Origin: Reichenbachiella agariperforans
GTDB lineage: Bacteria; Bacteroidota; Bacteroidia; Cytophagales; Cyclobacteriaceae
DNA: 64,000 nt
Direction of reading: 5' to 3'
Assembly: GCF_900142205.1 (NCBI RefSeq)
Contig: NZ_FRAA01000010.1
Span: forward strand, 1-64,000
A program made the translations under genes and the position numbers. Shown here in pieces: positions 13,070 through 23,057 of the stretch. The notes beneath the pieces are model-generated. The model did not search any database, was not told where the DNA came from, and worked only from the letters and a program-made list of their open reading frames with translations. Each line of letters begins with the position of its first letter. Position 1 is the first letter of the stretch.

Positions 13070-16000
13070 TTAGTTTATTTTTTCTTTCACATCTTGAGCA
13101 TATTCCGATGGATTTACGCCGTATTGTTTTTTGAAACAATCTCTGAAATATTGTAAATCATTAAATCCTACCTGATAAGTAATCTCTGAGATGTTCAGTT
13201 CATCTTGCCTAATCAACTGGGCTGCTCTTTTAAGTCGAATAGAACGGATGAACTCGTTGGCCGACTGACCTATCAGTCCTTTGAGCTTTCTATACAATTG
13301 CATGCGGCTCATTCCTAGTTCTCGTCCAAGATCATCCACATAAAACTCAGAATTAGAAATATTCTCCTCTATAACAGCTACCGCTTTAGCAATGAACTCC
13401 TCATCTCTTGATGCGATTTTTACATTCTTCGGGTTGATGTTGAAAGTGCTCTTGTTGAGCAATTGTCCACGAATTTGGTCTCTAGTCTTGAGGGCGTTCC
13501 TCACCCGTAGGCTCAGTAACTTTGGATTAAATGGTTTAGTAATATAGTAGTCCGCTCCTAATTCAAATCCGGTCAAGGCACTATCATTGGAAGCTTTAGC
13601 CGTGAGTAATATCACGGGGATGTGACTCGTCTTGACATTAGATTTAATCTCCTCGCATAACTCAAGACCATCTTTGCCCGGCATCATCACATCAGATATG
13701 ATCAGATCGGGGATAAACTCCTGTGCCTTTGACACGCCATCGTTTCCATCCTCAGCCTGAATCACTCTATATTCTTCTTCTAATATACTCTTGATGTACA
13801 ACCGTATATCGGTATTATCTTCTGTGACCAGAATTAAGGGTAGTTTTTTATCTTCTTCCTCGGCAATCTGATCATTGGATGAAGCGGACTTATAAAGCGA
13901 CTCTTCTATCTCATAGATGCCTTGATTGGCGGATATAGGAGCTACTTGTTCGTCTTCCAATTCAAAATCCTCTGCTTCAAAATGCATCGTCCCTTTAAAC
14001 AAGTGTACTTCGAAACTCGTCCCTTCATTTTCCTCACTCTTAAACGCTATGTGCCCATGGTGCAACTCGACCAATTCCTTTGTCAGAGATAAACCTATGC
14101 CAGTCCCTTTACTCTTCCGTGACTTGTGGTCACGGACTCTATAGTATCGATTGAATATGTAATCTTGGTCTTCCTGAGGAATCCCTATACCGTCATCCTT
14201 TACCTCCAGTACCACTTTATCCTCCTCCTCTCGGAGCGATACGGTGACCTTCCCATAGTCATTGGTGTATTTGAAAGCATTGGACAGCAAATTCACTACG
14301 ATCTTCTCCAACTTATCTTTGTCAAAAGACAATTCAACAGCACCTTTAGGCATTACAACCTTATAAGCCATGTTATTGCGGCTGGCTAAGGATGAAAAGG
14401 AATGAACTATGGGCTTCAAAAATGCAGTTACGTCCTTGGTCACGAGTTCCAACCTCATCTTACCAGACTCCAGTTTGGACAACTCTAATAACTGATTGAT
14501 CAGATTTAGCAGATTCTCGGCATTGCGTAGCATCATGTGGACTTGCTCCTCATTACTCACATAGTTTTTTTTCTCAATCATGGCCTTCAGCGGTCCCAAT
14601 ATCAGGGTCAATGGCGAGCGAAACTCATGTGAAATATTCGCAAAGAAGCTCGACTTCATCTGATCCAATTCTTGCATTTTGGACAACTCCATGTGCTCGA
14701 CCATGAGCTTGGTCTGCAAGCGTTCTCTATTGATGATCACCTGAAATGCCCAGTAGAGCACTCCCAGCAAAAACATCGAATAAAGGACATAAGCCCACAC
14801 ACTAGCATACCATGGCGGATCAACAACCAAAGAAAAAGAAGCCTCTTGACTACTCCACTCTCCACCATTGTCAGTACCTCTGACTTCAAACGTATAACTC
14901 CCCGGAGGTACATTAGTATAATATGCCTCCCGACGGTTCCCCGCCTGTTGCCACGTCTTATCGTAGTTCTTCAACCTATAGGCATATTCATTTTTACTGG
15001 TTTGACTAAAATTGATTTGAGCAAACTCAAAATCAAAATCGTTCTGGTCATAATTGAGCCTCACCTGCCCCCCTTCTATCAATCCCTTTTCTAGATGGAC
15101 GCCTGCCATATTCTTAATAGACTCGTTAGAGACCTTAAAATCTACCAAATAAACCTTTGGCTCTTCGAAGACATCCGAAACTTGCGCTGGGTGGATCACA
15201 TTGAATCCGTCAACTCCCCCAAAGAGTAACGCTCCTGTTGACAGCTTGAAGCTCGAATGTTTGAAAAACTCCATGGATTGCAACCCATCGTTGAGATCAA
15301 AATTTCTAACTTTTCCAGTTTCTGGGTCAAATCGCACCAATCCCTTATTCGTACTCATCCACAGCATCCCTTTGTCATCAGACAAAATCGAATGAATCAC
15401 CACATCAGCAAAACCTTCGTCATACCCATACCTCGTAAAACTATCATTTTCGGGATTGTACAAATTCACTCCCCCAGATGTACCCACCCAAATATTGCCC
15501 TGATTATCTTCTAGAACACATTGGACGGTATTGTCACTGATAGTTGTCGTATCGTCGGCAGAGTGATTGAACCGTCTAAAGACTCCTGTAGATGGATCTT
15601 CTAGAACATTGAGTCCCCCGCCTTCTGTCCCAATCCAAAATCGACCTTTGCTGTCTTCGAAAATATATCTCGTCAGATTAGAACTAAGACTTTGCTCGTC
15701 ATCCTCATCATGTGTAAACACTTCGAACGTCTCTGTCTTGGGGTCATATACTTGAATCCCACTGCGAAAAACTGCAAACCAAAGCTTCCCTTCTTGATCC
15801 TCCCTGATAGAAAACACATTCTCCCTGCCTTCACGTACCTTAATCCCTGGCGGAAGTTTAAACTTCTTGAACGTAGAGCTGCCCTTTCGTTTGACCAGCG
15901 CACCACCTTGCCAGTTTCCCACCCAGACATTTTCCTGACTGTCGATCATCACGCTGAGCACCTGATTGCTCATCTGGGGGTACTCATCCTTTCGATAGTG

Positions 16001-17209
16001 GGTAAAGCTCTCTGCCTCAGTGTCCCAATAATCCAGACCTCCTCCATCAGTTCCTATCCATACGTTCCCTTTTTTGTCTTCATAGAATGAACTTACGGCA
16101 TTGTGTGTTAGAGACGTCTCGTCGTAGGGATTATGTTTATAGACGGGAAATTTTCGATTTCCTTCATCTAGTTTAAATATCCCTTTGTTAAAAGTCCCTA
16201 CCCAAATCACTCCTTTTTGATCTTCGAAGAGAGACCATATAGAGTTATTCTTGATGCTATACTCCTTCTTAGAGTCAACGGTGTACCAGTGATACGCTCC
16301 ATCATCCGTATCTAGAATACCCAAACCATGGTTTTCACTCCCAATCCAGAGTCGCTGTTTTTTGTCCTCTATCAAATCAAGCACAAATGGCTCTTCATCC
16401 TCCTCGCTCTTGATCACCATGTGTTCAAACCTATACTTTCCTCTATCATCGTAGGAGACTCGATCTACTCCTCGATCTGTACCAAGCCAAATATGCCCGT
16501 CGCTACCACCAGTCATACATCGGATAATGTTCGAATAAGGACTATTGACATCCTCTTCGTCGTGTCGATAGTGTATAAATCGCTTGGTATTGGTATCAAA
16601 TAGGTTCAGACCACCTCCCCATGTCGATACCCAGAGATTGCCACGGCCATCGCCTATGACTCCTGTCACGGTGTTAGAAGAAATCCCCCAAGAATCGTTT
16701 TCGTTGTGACGATACTGTACGATGACCTGATCTTGCGCTCTCCACATGAATAGCCCTTTTCGCTCCGTCGCAATCCATATATTGCCTTTTTGATCCTCAT
16801 AGAATGCATTGACCGTCACATGATCCAACTCGGGATACCGTTCTGCGGTGGGCAGTTTACCGAATGTACCATCGGTATCGTTATAGATGCAATATCCTCC
16901 TGCCAGCGATCCAACAAATACTCGATTGTTAGTACCTATATAAAGCGATCTTATATAATTGTTGCAAAGGGATGTAGAATCACGCTCATCGTGCATGAAG
17001 CTCATCATGTTGATACCGTCATAGCGATTGAGACCGCTTCTAGATCCTATCCATAGAAACCCTTCTTGATCTTGGGCCATGGCAGACACTGTGTTTTGGG
17101 ATAGTTCCTGATCAATGGTAACAAACTGATAGTCCGAAATCCCTTGCTGAGAAAAGAGCAAAGAAATCGTGATAAGATTGACCAAAAAGTATATCCCTAG
17201 TGCTTTCAT
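13070..17209 (-). CDS. Hybrid two-component system sensor kinase/AraC-type regulator
   Basis: 1379 residues carrying all parts of a Bacteroidota HTCS. A signal peptide is at 1-20. About a dozen regulator-propeller repeats follow to about 690 (for example GFLWIGSRSGLNRYDG, GNIWVGTSGGVNLYNP), then a Y_Y_Y domain (about 720-790) and one transmembrane helix at about 800-822. The kinase has the HisKA phospho-acceptor His in ISHEFRSPLTLI and ATP-binding motifs NLLSNAFKYT and DDGIGIP. A receiver domain (ILVTEDN, phospho-Asp in LIISDVMMPG, TAK, ITKPF) and a C-terminal AraC helix-turn-helix complete it. The propeller senses an oligosaccharide in the periplasm and the AraC domain activates the cognate PUL promoters. 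It lies directly upstream of susC and divergent to the second GH3 gene, so both are probable targets. Confidence 0.95.
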   Translation of the reverse strand: MKALGIYFLVNLITISLLFSQQGISDYQFVTIDQELSQNTVSAMAQDQEGFLWIGSRSGLNRYDGINMMSFMHDERDSTSLCNNYIRSLYIGTNNRVFVGSLAGGYCIYNDTDGTFGKLPTAERYPELDHVTVNAFYEDQKGNIWIATERKGLFMWRAQDQVIVQYRHNENDSWGISSNTVTGVIGDGRGNLWVSTWGGGLNLFDTNTKRFIHYRHDEEDVNSPYSNIIRCMTGGSDGHIWLGTDRGVDRVSYDDRGKYRFEHMVIKSEEDEEPFVLDLIEDKKQRLWIGSENHGLGILDTDDGAYHWYTVDSKKEYSIKNNSIWSLFEDQKGVIWVGTFNKGIFKLDEGNRKFPVYKHNPYDETSLTHNAVSSFYEDKKGNVWIGTDGGGLDYWDTEAESFTHYRKDEYPQMSNQVLSVMIDSQENVWVGNWQGGALVKRKGSSTFKKFKLPPGIKVREGRENVFSIREDQEGKLWFAVFRSGIQVYDPKTETFEVFTHDEDDEQSLSSNLTRYIFEDSKGRFWIGTEGGGLNVLEDPSTGVFRRFNHSADDTTTISDNTVQCVLEDNQGNIWVGTSGGVNLYNPENDSFTRYGYDEGFADVVIHSILSDDKGMLWMSTNKGLVRFDPETGKVRNFDLNDGLQSMEFFKHSSFKLSTGALLFGGVDGFNVIHPAQVSDVFEEPKVYLVDFKVSNESIKNMAGVHLEKGLIEGGQVRLNYDQNDFDFEFAQINFSQTSKNEYAYRLKNYDKTWQQAGNRREAYYTNVPPGSYTFEVRGTDNGGEWSSQEASFSLVVDPPWYASVWAYVLYSMFLLGVLYWAFQVIINRERLQTKLMVEHMELSKMQELDQMKSSFFANISHEFRSPLTLILGPLKAMIEKKNYVSNEEQVHMMLRNAENLLNLINQLLELSKLESGKMRLELVTKDVTAFLKPIVHSFSSLASRNNMAYKVVMPKGAVELSFDKDKLEKIVVNLLSNAFKYTNDYGKVTVSLREEEDKVVLEVKDDGIGIPQEDQDYIFNRYYRVRDHKSRKSKGTGIGLSLTKELVELHHGHIAFKSEENEGTSFEVHLFKGTMHFEAEDFELEDEQVAPISANQGIYEIEESLYKSASSNDQIAEEEDKKLPLILVTEDNTDIRLYIKSILEEEYRVIQAEDGNDGVSKAQEFIPDLIISDVMMPGKDGLELCEEIKSNVKTSHIPVILLTAKASNDSALTGFELGADYYITKPFNPKLLSLRVRNALKTRDQIRGQLLNKSTFNINPKNVKIASRDEEFIAKAVAVIEENISNSEFYVDDLGRELGMSRMQLYRKLKGLIGQSANEFIRSIRLKRAAQLIRQDELNISEITYQVGFNDLQYFRDCFKKQYGVNPSEYAQDVKEKIN

Positions 17210-17234
17210 AATACATTGTTTACCGCAAATAATT

Positions 17235-17268
17235 CAAAAATACCCGTAAGTAAAATAGCCTGAACAAA
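17235..17268 (-). promoter_or_regulatory. Possible promoter of the hybrid regulator gene, with AAATACCC direct repeats
   Basis: On the minus strand a TATTTTTG element (17235-17242, fits TAnnTTTG) lies 22 bp downstream of TTTG (17265-17268), a Bacteroidota-type promoter with slightly long spacing. The two elements coincide with an 8-bp direct repeat AAATACCC at 17238-17245 and 17266-17273, 28 bp apart. The repeats could be a regulator-binding site or chance. Confidence 0.4.
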
Positions 17269-17283
17269 TACCCTCGCCTCTTT

Positions 17284-17295
17284 GGTATATATACC
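17284..17295. promoter_or_regulatory. 12-bp perfect palindrome in the divergent HTCS/GH3 intergenic region
   Basis: GGTATATATACC is a perfect palindrome in the 154-bp gap between the divergently oriented hybrid regulator and GH3 genes. It is a candidate operator, but no protein can be assigned to it from sequence and the AT core makes chance occurrence possible. Confidence 0.3.
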
Positions 17296-17363
17296 TCTGT
17301 GCGAAAATGCCCTTCTAAATCATCTTTGTGATTCAATATTTTATAACCAAGTATTTCATTCTA

Positions 17364-19628
17364 ATGATTACAAAATATACAAAGTTTATAGCAGGTATAG
17401 TGACTATCTCTATATTCTATTTGGCATCATGCCAACAAAGTACGCCGCAAACAAATAGCGACCAAGACGGCAGAGTCACCGAACTCATGAGCCAGATGTC
17501 TGTAGAGGACAAAGTAGGCCAGATGACACAGATCACACTGAGCATGCTCATGAAGGACAATCAGCTCAACATCGAAGAGTTGAAAAATGCCATCATCAAC
17601 AAAAAAGTTGGTTCAATACTCAATGTCAACGGTACACCACTGAGCATCGAAGAGTGGCACGAGCTACTCACCAGCATCCAAGACATCGCTACAAAAGAAA
17701 CCACACTAAAAATCCCTGTGTTATATGGTATAGATGCCATCCACGGGACCACATATACACAGGGTTCGACGCTCTTTCCGCACAACATCGGAATGGGTGC
17801 CACCCGAAACCCTGACCTAGTCAAACAATCGGCTAAAATCACCGCACTAGAAACACGTGCCTCTGGTATCCGATGGAACTTTGATCCAGCACTAGGTATC
17901 GCTCGACAGCCACTATGGTCTCGATACGAAGAGATGTACGGCGAAGCAACTGTACTGTCTACCGTACTCGGCAGTGCTGCAATCACCGCATACGAAGAAG
18001 ATGGACTAGACCAAGTCACAGCTGTTGCATCATGTATGAAGCATTTCCTCGGATACTCTGTACCCTTGAGTGGAAAAGATCGGACACCTGCATACATCCC
18101 TGACACGCAACTCCGAGAGATCTTCTTGCCTCCATTCGAGGCGGCCGTACAGAGTGGCACCTCTACTGTTATGATCAATTCAGGTGAAATCAACGGAGTA
18201 CCCGTTCATGCGAGCAAGTACTACCTCACGGATATCCTCAGAGGAGAACTAGGGTTCGAAGGACTCGCTGTGACGGACTGGGAAGACATCATCCGCCTAC
18301 ATGGCAGGCACCATGTCGCTGCGACACCAAAAGAAGCCGTCAAAATCGCCATCAATGCAGGGATAGACATGAGTATGGTACCAGTAGACTACAGTTTCTT
18401 CGACTACCTCGTAGAACTCGTCAACGAAGGAGAAGTACCTATGTCGAGAATCGACGAAGCGGTATATAGAATTTTGAAGTTGAAATATGATCTCGGGCTA
18501 TTTGACAATGCCTATCCAGAGCAGGAAGCAATAGCCAATTTTGGCAAAGCGTCCTACAAAGATGTCGCACTGAATGCTGCACTAGAGTCTATCACACTAC
18601 TGAAAAACGAAGGACAAACGCTACCGCTCGACAAAAATGCAAAAGTCCTCCTCATGGGGCCAGCAGCCAACAACCACGGCTCGCTACACGGATCATGGTC
18701 ATACACTTGGCAAGGGCAAGATGAGAGTCAATTCGCTGACGAAACATTGACACTCAAGTCAGCTCTAGAAGCCAAAATCGGCACGGGTAATGTCACTTGC
18801 AATACCACTGCTGTATTCGAAGATGCTGCTAATACAAGCCTTGACTTCTTGAAGAAAAATGCTGCTAAATCAGACGTCATCGTACTCGCAATCGGAGAAA
18901 AATCTTACGCAGAGTCACCAGGAGGTATTCACGATTTGAATCTCGAAGCAAACCAAATCGAACTCGCTAAGGCAGCTTATGCCACTGGCAAACCCGTTGT
19001 TCTACTAATCGCACAGGGGAGACCGAGGGTTATCTCGCCCATCGTAGAGGGGGCGGATGCAATCGTCAACCTGTACCGCCCTGCTAGTCAGGGAGCTACT
19101 GCGACCATGGAGATTCTATTCGGTGATTACAACCCGAACGGGGTGCTCCCTTTCTCCTACCCAAGACATGCGGGAGACATTCTCCTCTATGACAGAAAGC
19201 ACACCGAAGAGGTGACCGAATTCATCCCAGATTCTTATGGTGGTGGGGGGTACAACCCTCAGTGGGCATTTGGATATGGACTCAGTTACACGACATTCGA
19301 GTACGGAGACATCCAGTTGGACAAGAAGGCATACGCCAAAAATGAAACTATCACAGTAGCGATCGACATCACCAACACTGGGGACAGAGATGGCAAACTA
19401 GCCATAGACCTATTCGTTTCGGATCTCTATGCCTCAGTGACGCCTAGCTATAAGAAACTCAAGAAATTCAGCAAAGAGAATTTCAAAGCAGGAGAAACCA
19501 AAACGGTAACCTTCACGTTGGATGGCAAAGACTTGACCTACATCAATGCAGAAAGCCAAAAGACCTTAGAAGCAGGAGAGTTTACAGTAAGTATCGGTGA
19601 CAAAAAATCAACGTTCGAGTTAAAGTAG
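17364..19628 (+). CDS. GH3 family beta-glucosidase, lipoprotein
   Basis: 754 residues when started at the ATG at 17364. This start puts an ideal signal sequence and lipobox LASC (Cys 23) at the N-terminus; starting at 17328 would add 12 residues ahead of the signal. The GH3 barrel contains YGIDAIHG, SGIRWNFDPAL, MKHFLGYS and the nucleophile motif TDW (Asp 305). The second domain contains AIGEKSYAESPGG and the C-terminal part is fibronectin-III-like (WAFGYGLSYTTFEY). It would cleave terminal beta-glucosyl residues at a membrane surface. It differs clearly from the other GH3 of the locus, so the two probably act on different linkages or chain lengths. It is divergent to the hybrid regulator gene and a probable regulon member. 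Confidence 0.93.
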   Translation: MITKYTKFIAGIVTISIFYLASCQQSTPQTNSDQDGRVTELMSQMSVEDKVGQMTQITLSMLMKDNQLNIEELKNAIINKKVGSILNVNGTPLSIEEWHELLTSIQDIATKETTLKIPVLYGIDAIHGTTYTQGSTLFPHNIGMGATRNPDLVKQSAKITALETRASGIRWNFDPALGIARQPLWSRYEEMYGEATVLSTVLGSAAITAYEEDGLDQVTAVASCMKHFLGYSVPLSGKDRTPAYIPDTQLREIFLPPFEAAVQSGTSTVMINSGEINGVPVHASKYYLTDILRGELGFEGLAVTDWEDIIRLHGRHHVAATPKEAVKIAINAGIDMSMVPVDYSFFDYLVELVNEGEVPMSRIDEAVYRILKLKYDLGLFDNAYPEQEAIANFGKASYKDVALNAALESITLLKNEGQTLPLDKNAKVLLMGPAANNHGSLHGSWSYTWQGQDESQFADETLTLKSALEAKIGTGNVTCNTTAVFEDAANTSLDFLKKNAAKSDVIVLAIGEKSYAESPGGIHDLNLEANQIELAKAAYATGKPVVLLIAQGRPRVISPIVEGADAIVNLYRPASQGATATMEILFGDYNPNGVLPFSYPRHAGDILLYDRKHTEEVTEFIPDSYGGGGYNPQWAFGYGLSYTTFEYGDIQLDKKAYAKNETITVAIDITNTGDRDGKLAIDLFVSDLYASVTPSYKKLKKFSKENFKAGETKTVTFTLDGKDLTYINAESQKTLEAGEFTVSIGDKKSTFELK

Positions 19629-19763
19629 TTCACTACATAGACTAGATATTGGTTTTCGCTTTTTTTGATTTTAACACTTAATAAAAGAGCCGATGACAAA
19701 CTCTTTTGCTTCTTCCTTAGCATCAAATGCCTAGGAGATTTAAACACATAAGTTTTTGATTTG

Positions 19764-19800
19764 AAACCTCAGGGTATACACGCTGAGGTTTCTTTTTTTA
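19764..19800 (+). terminator. Intrinsic terminator downstream of the second GH3 gene
   Basis: Stem AAACCTCAG/CTGAGGTTT (19764-19772, 19783-19791) with a 10-nt loop is followed by CTTTTTTTA on the plus strand. It lies 135 bp after the GH3 stop and ends that transcript. The permease gene converges from the other side. Confidence 0.8.
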
Positions 19801-19821
19801 TATAATCCTGCCCTAAGTGGC

Positions 19822-21123
19822 TTAGCGATTCTCATGTTTCTTTTGGGCAGGATGCTCTCTTTGCTTGAAAACAAACTCCGCCAAAAAACAACCCACAACA
19901 ATAGACGCAGCAATGTAGACACTCAAGCGATTGGAAGTGAACTGCTGTGCAATCAGTGCCACCAGCGCAACACCACAAGCCACACTCCCTACACCCGATA
20001 TGAGCCTATTACCCTTGATTTCTTTGGATAGTCTATATGCTACTAGATTAACGACCGAAAAAATGAACAAAAAACCAACACTACCAGCCGTCGAGATACT
20101 CTCTAAAGCCAATACATTGACCGCTACCAAAGTAGCCACAGAAGTGATCAACAACCCAATTGGTTGATTCCAAAACATTCCTGTAAACTGATGAGGGGCT
20201 TCATCATCTTCTGCGATCTCATAGTTGACCCTGCTCCCACCATATAGGGACGCATTGATGGCCGAAAACGTAGAGAGCAACGCCGCAACAGTAATAACGG
20301 TAAAACCTATCTGCCCCAACATAGGCTTGGCGGCCTCTGCCAGCACATAGTCCTCAGCTCCTGCGATCTGATCAAATCCCAAAGAGCCTACTGTCACGCA
20401 TGCAATCGTGATATAAAGAGCAATGACAAATATCACAGAAATGGAGTAAGCCTTGCTAATGTTTTTTTCAGGGTTTTCGATATCAGGGGCCGCATTAGCG
20501 ATGAGTTCGAATCCCTCGTACGCTACGAATATCACCATCCCAGCAGACACCAGATGAAATGGGGACTCCCAGTACTGTGGTGACAACTGCTCCAAATAGG
20601 GATTACCAAATAACCCGTAGACTCCTACTGCTACAAAGCCCAGCAAAATCACCAATTTGGTCACGACGGCTATGGACTCTATTTTACTCACCACAGCTAT
20701 ACTGTAATAATTAATCCCCGTGGCAAAAATCACAATCCCACTAGCATAAATGTGGGAATCGATGGTTTGATCACCAGTCATAGAGAGTAGGTTGGGCGCA
20801 TAAGAACCAAACGCCGAAGCATAGAGTGCAAGCATAATAATATAGCTGATCCATAGCAGATTATTCACCCCGCCACTAAAAACACCTATACCAAACCCTT
20901 GATTGACAAATCTCACCGTCCCTCCTCTATCTGGATAGGAAAATGACAATTTGCTATAAGAGTAGGATGTGAGCAAGGCAATTGCTCCCGCTATCAAAAA
21001 AGAAATCGGTGTCCCGCCTTTGGCAAGATTCGTAGCTAATCCTAGGACAGCAAATATCCCTCCTCCCACCATACCTCCTACCCCGATGGATATGGCATCT
21101 CTTAGTTTGATCTTTGTTGGCAT
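19822..21123 (-). CDS. APC superfamily amino acid/polyamine permease
   Basis: 433 residues with about 12 hydrophobic segments. The N-terminal AISIGVGGMVGGGIFAVLG is the classic APC motif of transmembrane helix 1, which wraps around the substrate. Helix 6 carries FVAYEGFELIANAAPDIENPEKNI, also a family signature. The length is standard. It is an inner-membrane importer for an amino acid or related compound; the substrate cannot be read from sequence. It stands alone, convergent to the GH3 gene, and has no obvious link to the sugar locus. A TAnnTTTG-type element lies upstream at 21156-21163 on the minus strand. Confidence 0.88.
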   Translation of the reverse strand: MPTKIKLRDAISIGVGGMVGGGIFAVLGLATNLAKGGTPISFLIAGAIALLTSYSYSKLSFSYPDRGGTVRFVNQGFGIGVFSGGVNNLLWISYIIMLALYASAFGSYAPNLLSMTGDQTIDSHIYASGIVIFATGINYYSIAVVSKIESIAVVTKLVILLGFVAVGVYGLFGNPYLEQLSPQYWESPFHLVSAGMVIFVAYEGFELIANAAPDIENPEKNISKAYSISVIFVIALYITIACVTVGSLGFDQIAGAEDYVLAEAAKPMLGQIGFTVITVAALLSTFSAINASLYGGSRVNYEIAEDDEAPHQFTGMFWNQPIGLLITSVATLVAVNVLALESISTAGSVGFLFIFSVVNLVAYRLSKEIKGNRLISGVGSVACGVALVALIAQQFTSNRLSVYIAASIVVGCFLAEFVFKQREHPAQKKHENR

Positions 21124-21155
21124 ACGGTTCTTGGTTTCACAACTTGGTTCGGATT

Positions 21156-21163
21156 CAAATATA
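21156..21163 (-). promoter_or_regulatory. Possible -7 element of the APC permease gene
   Basis: TATATTTG on the minus strand fits the Bacteroidota TAnnTTTG -7 consensus, 33 bp upstream of the permease start. No TTTG was found at the expected -33 distance, so support is partial. Confidence 0.35.
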
Positions 21164-21428
21164 GAAAAGAAAGCCTCCTGACACTTAGAAACCTAAGTTC
21201 GATTAATAAATCTTGTTTTAGAGTTCTTCAATAAGCTTTCACAATACCTCTCCCCAAAAGGCCTTTTTACTCTCATATAGCTCAATTTTAAAAAATATAT
21301 TTACTTTAATTGAAATGGGGCGAGGGTTATGTTTGTAAGAAATGTAAGCCTATAGTGTAGGCTTCCCCGAACTTAGACGATCTGAGTTACCCGCATTGAA
21401 AATACTAGGCTAATAAATCCCCAAAAAG

Positions 21429-21600
21429 ATGCAAGAATCTTTATACGTGAAAAAATCCGACGGAAACAAAATGGGTACTAACACGAACGAAAACACGGAT
21501 TTGTGCTACGACTTTTTTTGAAGACAAGACACATGGAGACGATTTGCTCCATGCCGTTTACATGACTTTCGAAAAAACATTAAAATCAACACCTAAATAA
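21429..21600 (+). pseudogene. Possible small gene broken in a T7 run
   Basis: An ATG at 21429 opens a frame of 30 codons that stops at TGA (21519-21521) inside ACTTTTTTTGA. Removing a single T from that run of seven would let the frame continue to a TAA at 21598-21600, giving a 56-residue polar protein (begins MQESLYVKK, ends LKSTPK). I do not recognise the product. It lies just ahead of a clearly broken WYL regulator, which fits local decay; a sequencing slip or genuine slippage are alternatives. Apart from a 7-bp hairpin at 21346-21364, I see nothing else in 21164-21428. Confidence 0.3.
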
Positions 21601-21682
21601 CAGCGCCTGTACAGTCACAGTACTATACGGAGGGCTATCTAGCGATAACCAACGTAAACTCAACGAATAGGGAATGGAATGA

Positions 21683-22214
21683 GATGACATCAAGAGAATT
21701 TCGAGACTGACTGCCATACTAACACAGTTGCAGACCAAAAGAATCGTAACGGCAGCAAGCCTTTCCGAAAAATTTGGGGTCACGCGACGAACGATCTATC
21801 GGGACATAAAAGCACTGGAGAAAGCCGGCGTCCCGATTTTGACCGAAGAAGGCAAGGGGTATACCCTAATGGGGGGATTTAGAATCCCACCAATCATGTT
21901 CACCGAACAACAGGCCAACACCTTGATCCTAGCCGAACAATTGGTTTTGAAAAGTAAAGACGCCTCATTTGTACAGGACTACTCGGAGGCTATGGATAAA
22001 ATCCATCCTCAGATATACGATCCAAGACAAAGCCAACTTATTGGCGGACCGAACCCAATATAACGAAGCACTGAATCAAGAAAGAAACAGCTCCAATTTG
22101 TCTGACCTACAATATGCACTCACCAACTACAACCTGATCAAAATACAATACATCAACAAGGAGGGCATAGCCACTGACCGTGAGCCATCGTTCTGCTCGG
22201 TCGCATATGCATGA
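21683..22214 (+). pseudogene. Broken YafY-type HTH/WYL transcriptional regulator
   Basis: The frame from 21683 reads as a normal N-terminus (IKRISRLTAILTQLQTKRIV, then the HTH segment TRRTIYRDIKALEKAGVPI and EEGKGYTL). An in-frame TGA sits at 21680-21682 and no ATG opens the frame; TTG at 21728 is the only candidate. Homology shifts near 22000 into the +1 frame (LRYTIQDKANLLADRTQYN, then LSDLQYALTNYNLIKIQY), which should follow directly in an intact protein. That second frame stops at 22214, where the WYL domain should continue for about 100 residues. So there is one frameshift, a lost start and a truncated end. Intact relatives are DNA-binding regulators of about 300-320 residues. Almost certainly non-functional. 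Confidence 0.8.
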
Positions 22215-22318
22215 TCCCATATACCCTACATCAGAATACTCTATTCATATGATGGGGCAATAGGTAGAGTGCACTACCTTACCAAAATAGTAAGTAAGCA
22301 ATATCCCCAAAATCCGTC

Positions 22319-22879
22319 ATGAGATTATACATCAGGTACATGGTCAGTTTGCGCTGCAAAATGATGGTAAGAGAAGAGTTGAAAAAACTGGATATCCAAT
22401 ACGCCATAGTTGAATTGGGTATGATTGAGATATTGGAAGACATAACTCCAGTACAACGAAAGCAGCTGAAAGAAAACCTGCTAAAATCAGGGCTAGAACT
22501 ACTAGATGACAAGAAGAGCATTTTGATAGAAAAGATCAAAAATGTAATTACCGAAATGATCCACTACTCTGATGAGCTGCCCCATGTAAACTATTCGGAT
22601 TACATCAGCGAAAAATTAGACTATGACTACACCTATTTGGCCAACACCTTTTCGGAGGTCAAAGGAATCACGATCCAGCAGTTCATCATTCTGCACAAAA
22701 TAGAGCGCATCAAAGAATTGCTCATCTATGACGAACTAAATCTCACTGAGATCGCCTACAAAATGCACTACAGCAGTGTCGCCCACCTATCCAATCAGTT
22801 CAAGAAAGTCACAGGGTTGACCCCCTCCTTTTACAAACAGCTCAAAGACAAACGAAAAGCAAATCTGGAGGATCTGTAG
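22319..22879 (+). CDS. Small AraC-type helix-turn-helix regulator
   Basis: 186 residues. The C-terminal half (about 85-180) is an AraC-type double helix-turn-helix: LDYDYTYLANTFSEVKG, then KIERIKELLIYDELNLTEIAYKMHYSSVAHLSNQFKKVTGLTP, a very regular family match. The N-terminal part (about 1-65) resembles a short heavy-metal-associated-type fold that often carries a CxxC pair in this Bacteroidota family. Here the corresponding segment reads MVSLRCKMM, so only one Cys is left. The effector is unknown. It stands immediately after a decayed regulator and before a run of very small genes. The nearby gap 22880-23057 shows nothing I can support. Confidence 0.8.
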   Translation: MRLYIRYMVSLRCKMMVREELKKLDIQYAIVELGMIEILEDITPVQRKQLKENLLKSGLELLDDKKSILIEKIKNVITEMIHYSDELPHVNYSDYISEKLDYDYTYLANTFSEVKGITIQQFIILHKIERIKELLIYDELNLTEIAYKMHYSSVAHLSNQFKKVTGLTPSFYKQLKDKRKANLEDL

Positions 22880-23057
22880 CCCTTACGCTCCACGCCATAT
22901 TCAATTATTTGACGGACAGATTAAAAAGCAAAACATGGGATATATGTAACCCTAGCCCATCAGTATGTAACGTTATTTGTCCGCTACTACCGAGCTTTGT
23001 GTCCTTGGACAATCTATCCAGTAGGACTAGATTTCCATCCCACAGAATCAAGAAATC

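Noticed and set aside
17561-18193. Antisense open frame of 210 codons inside the second GH3 gene
   Set aside because: It lies wholly opposite a GH3 gene with intact catalytic motifs, and its translation resembles no family.
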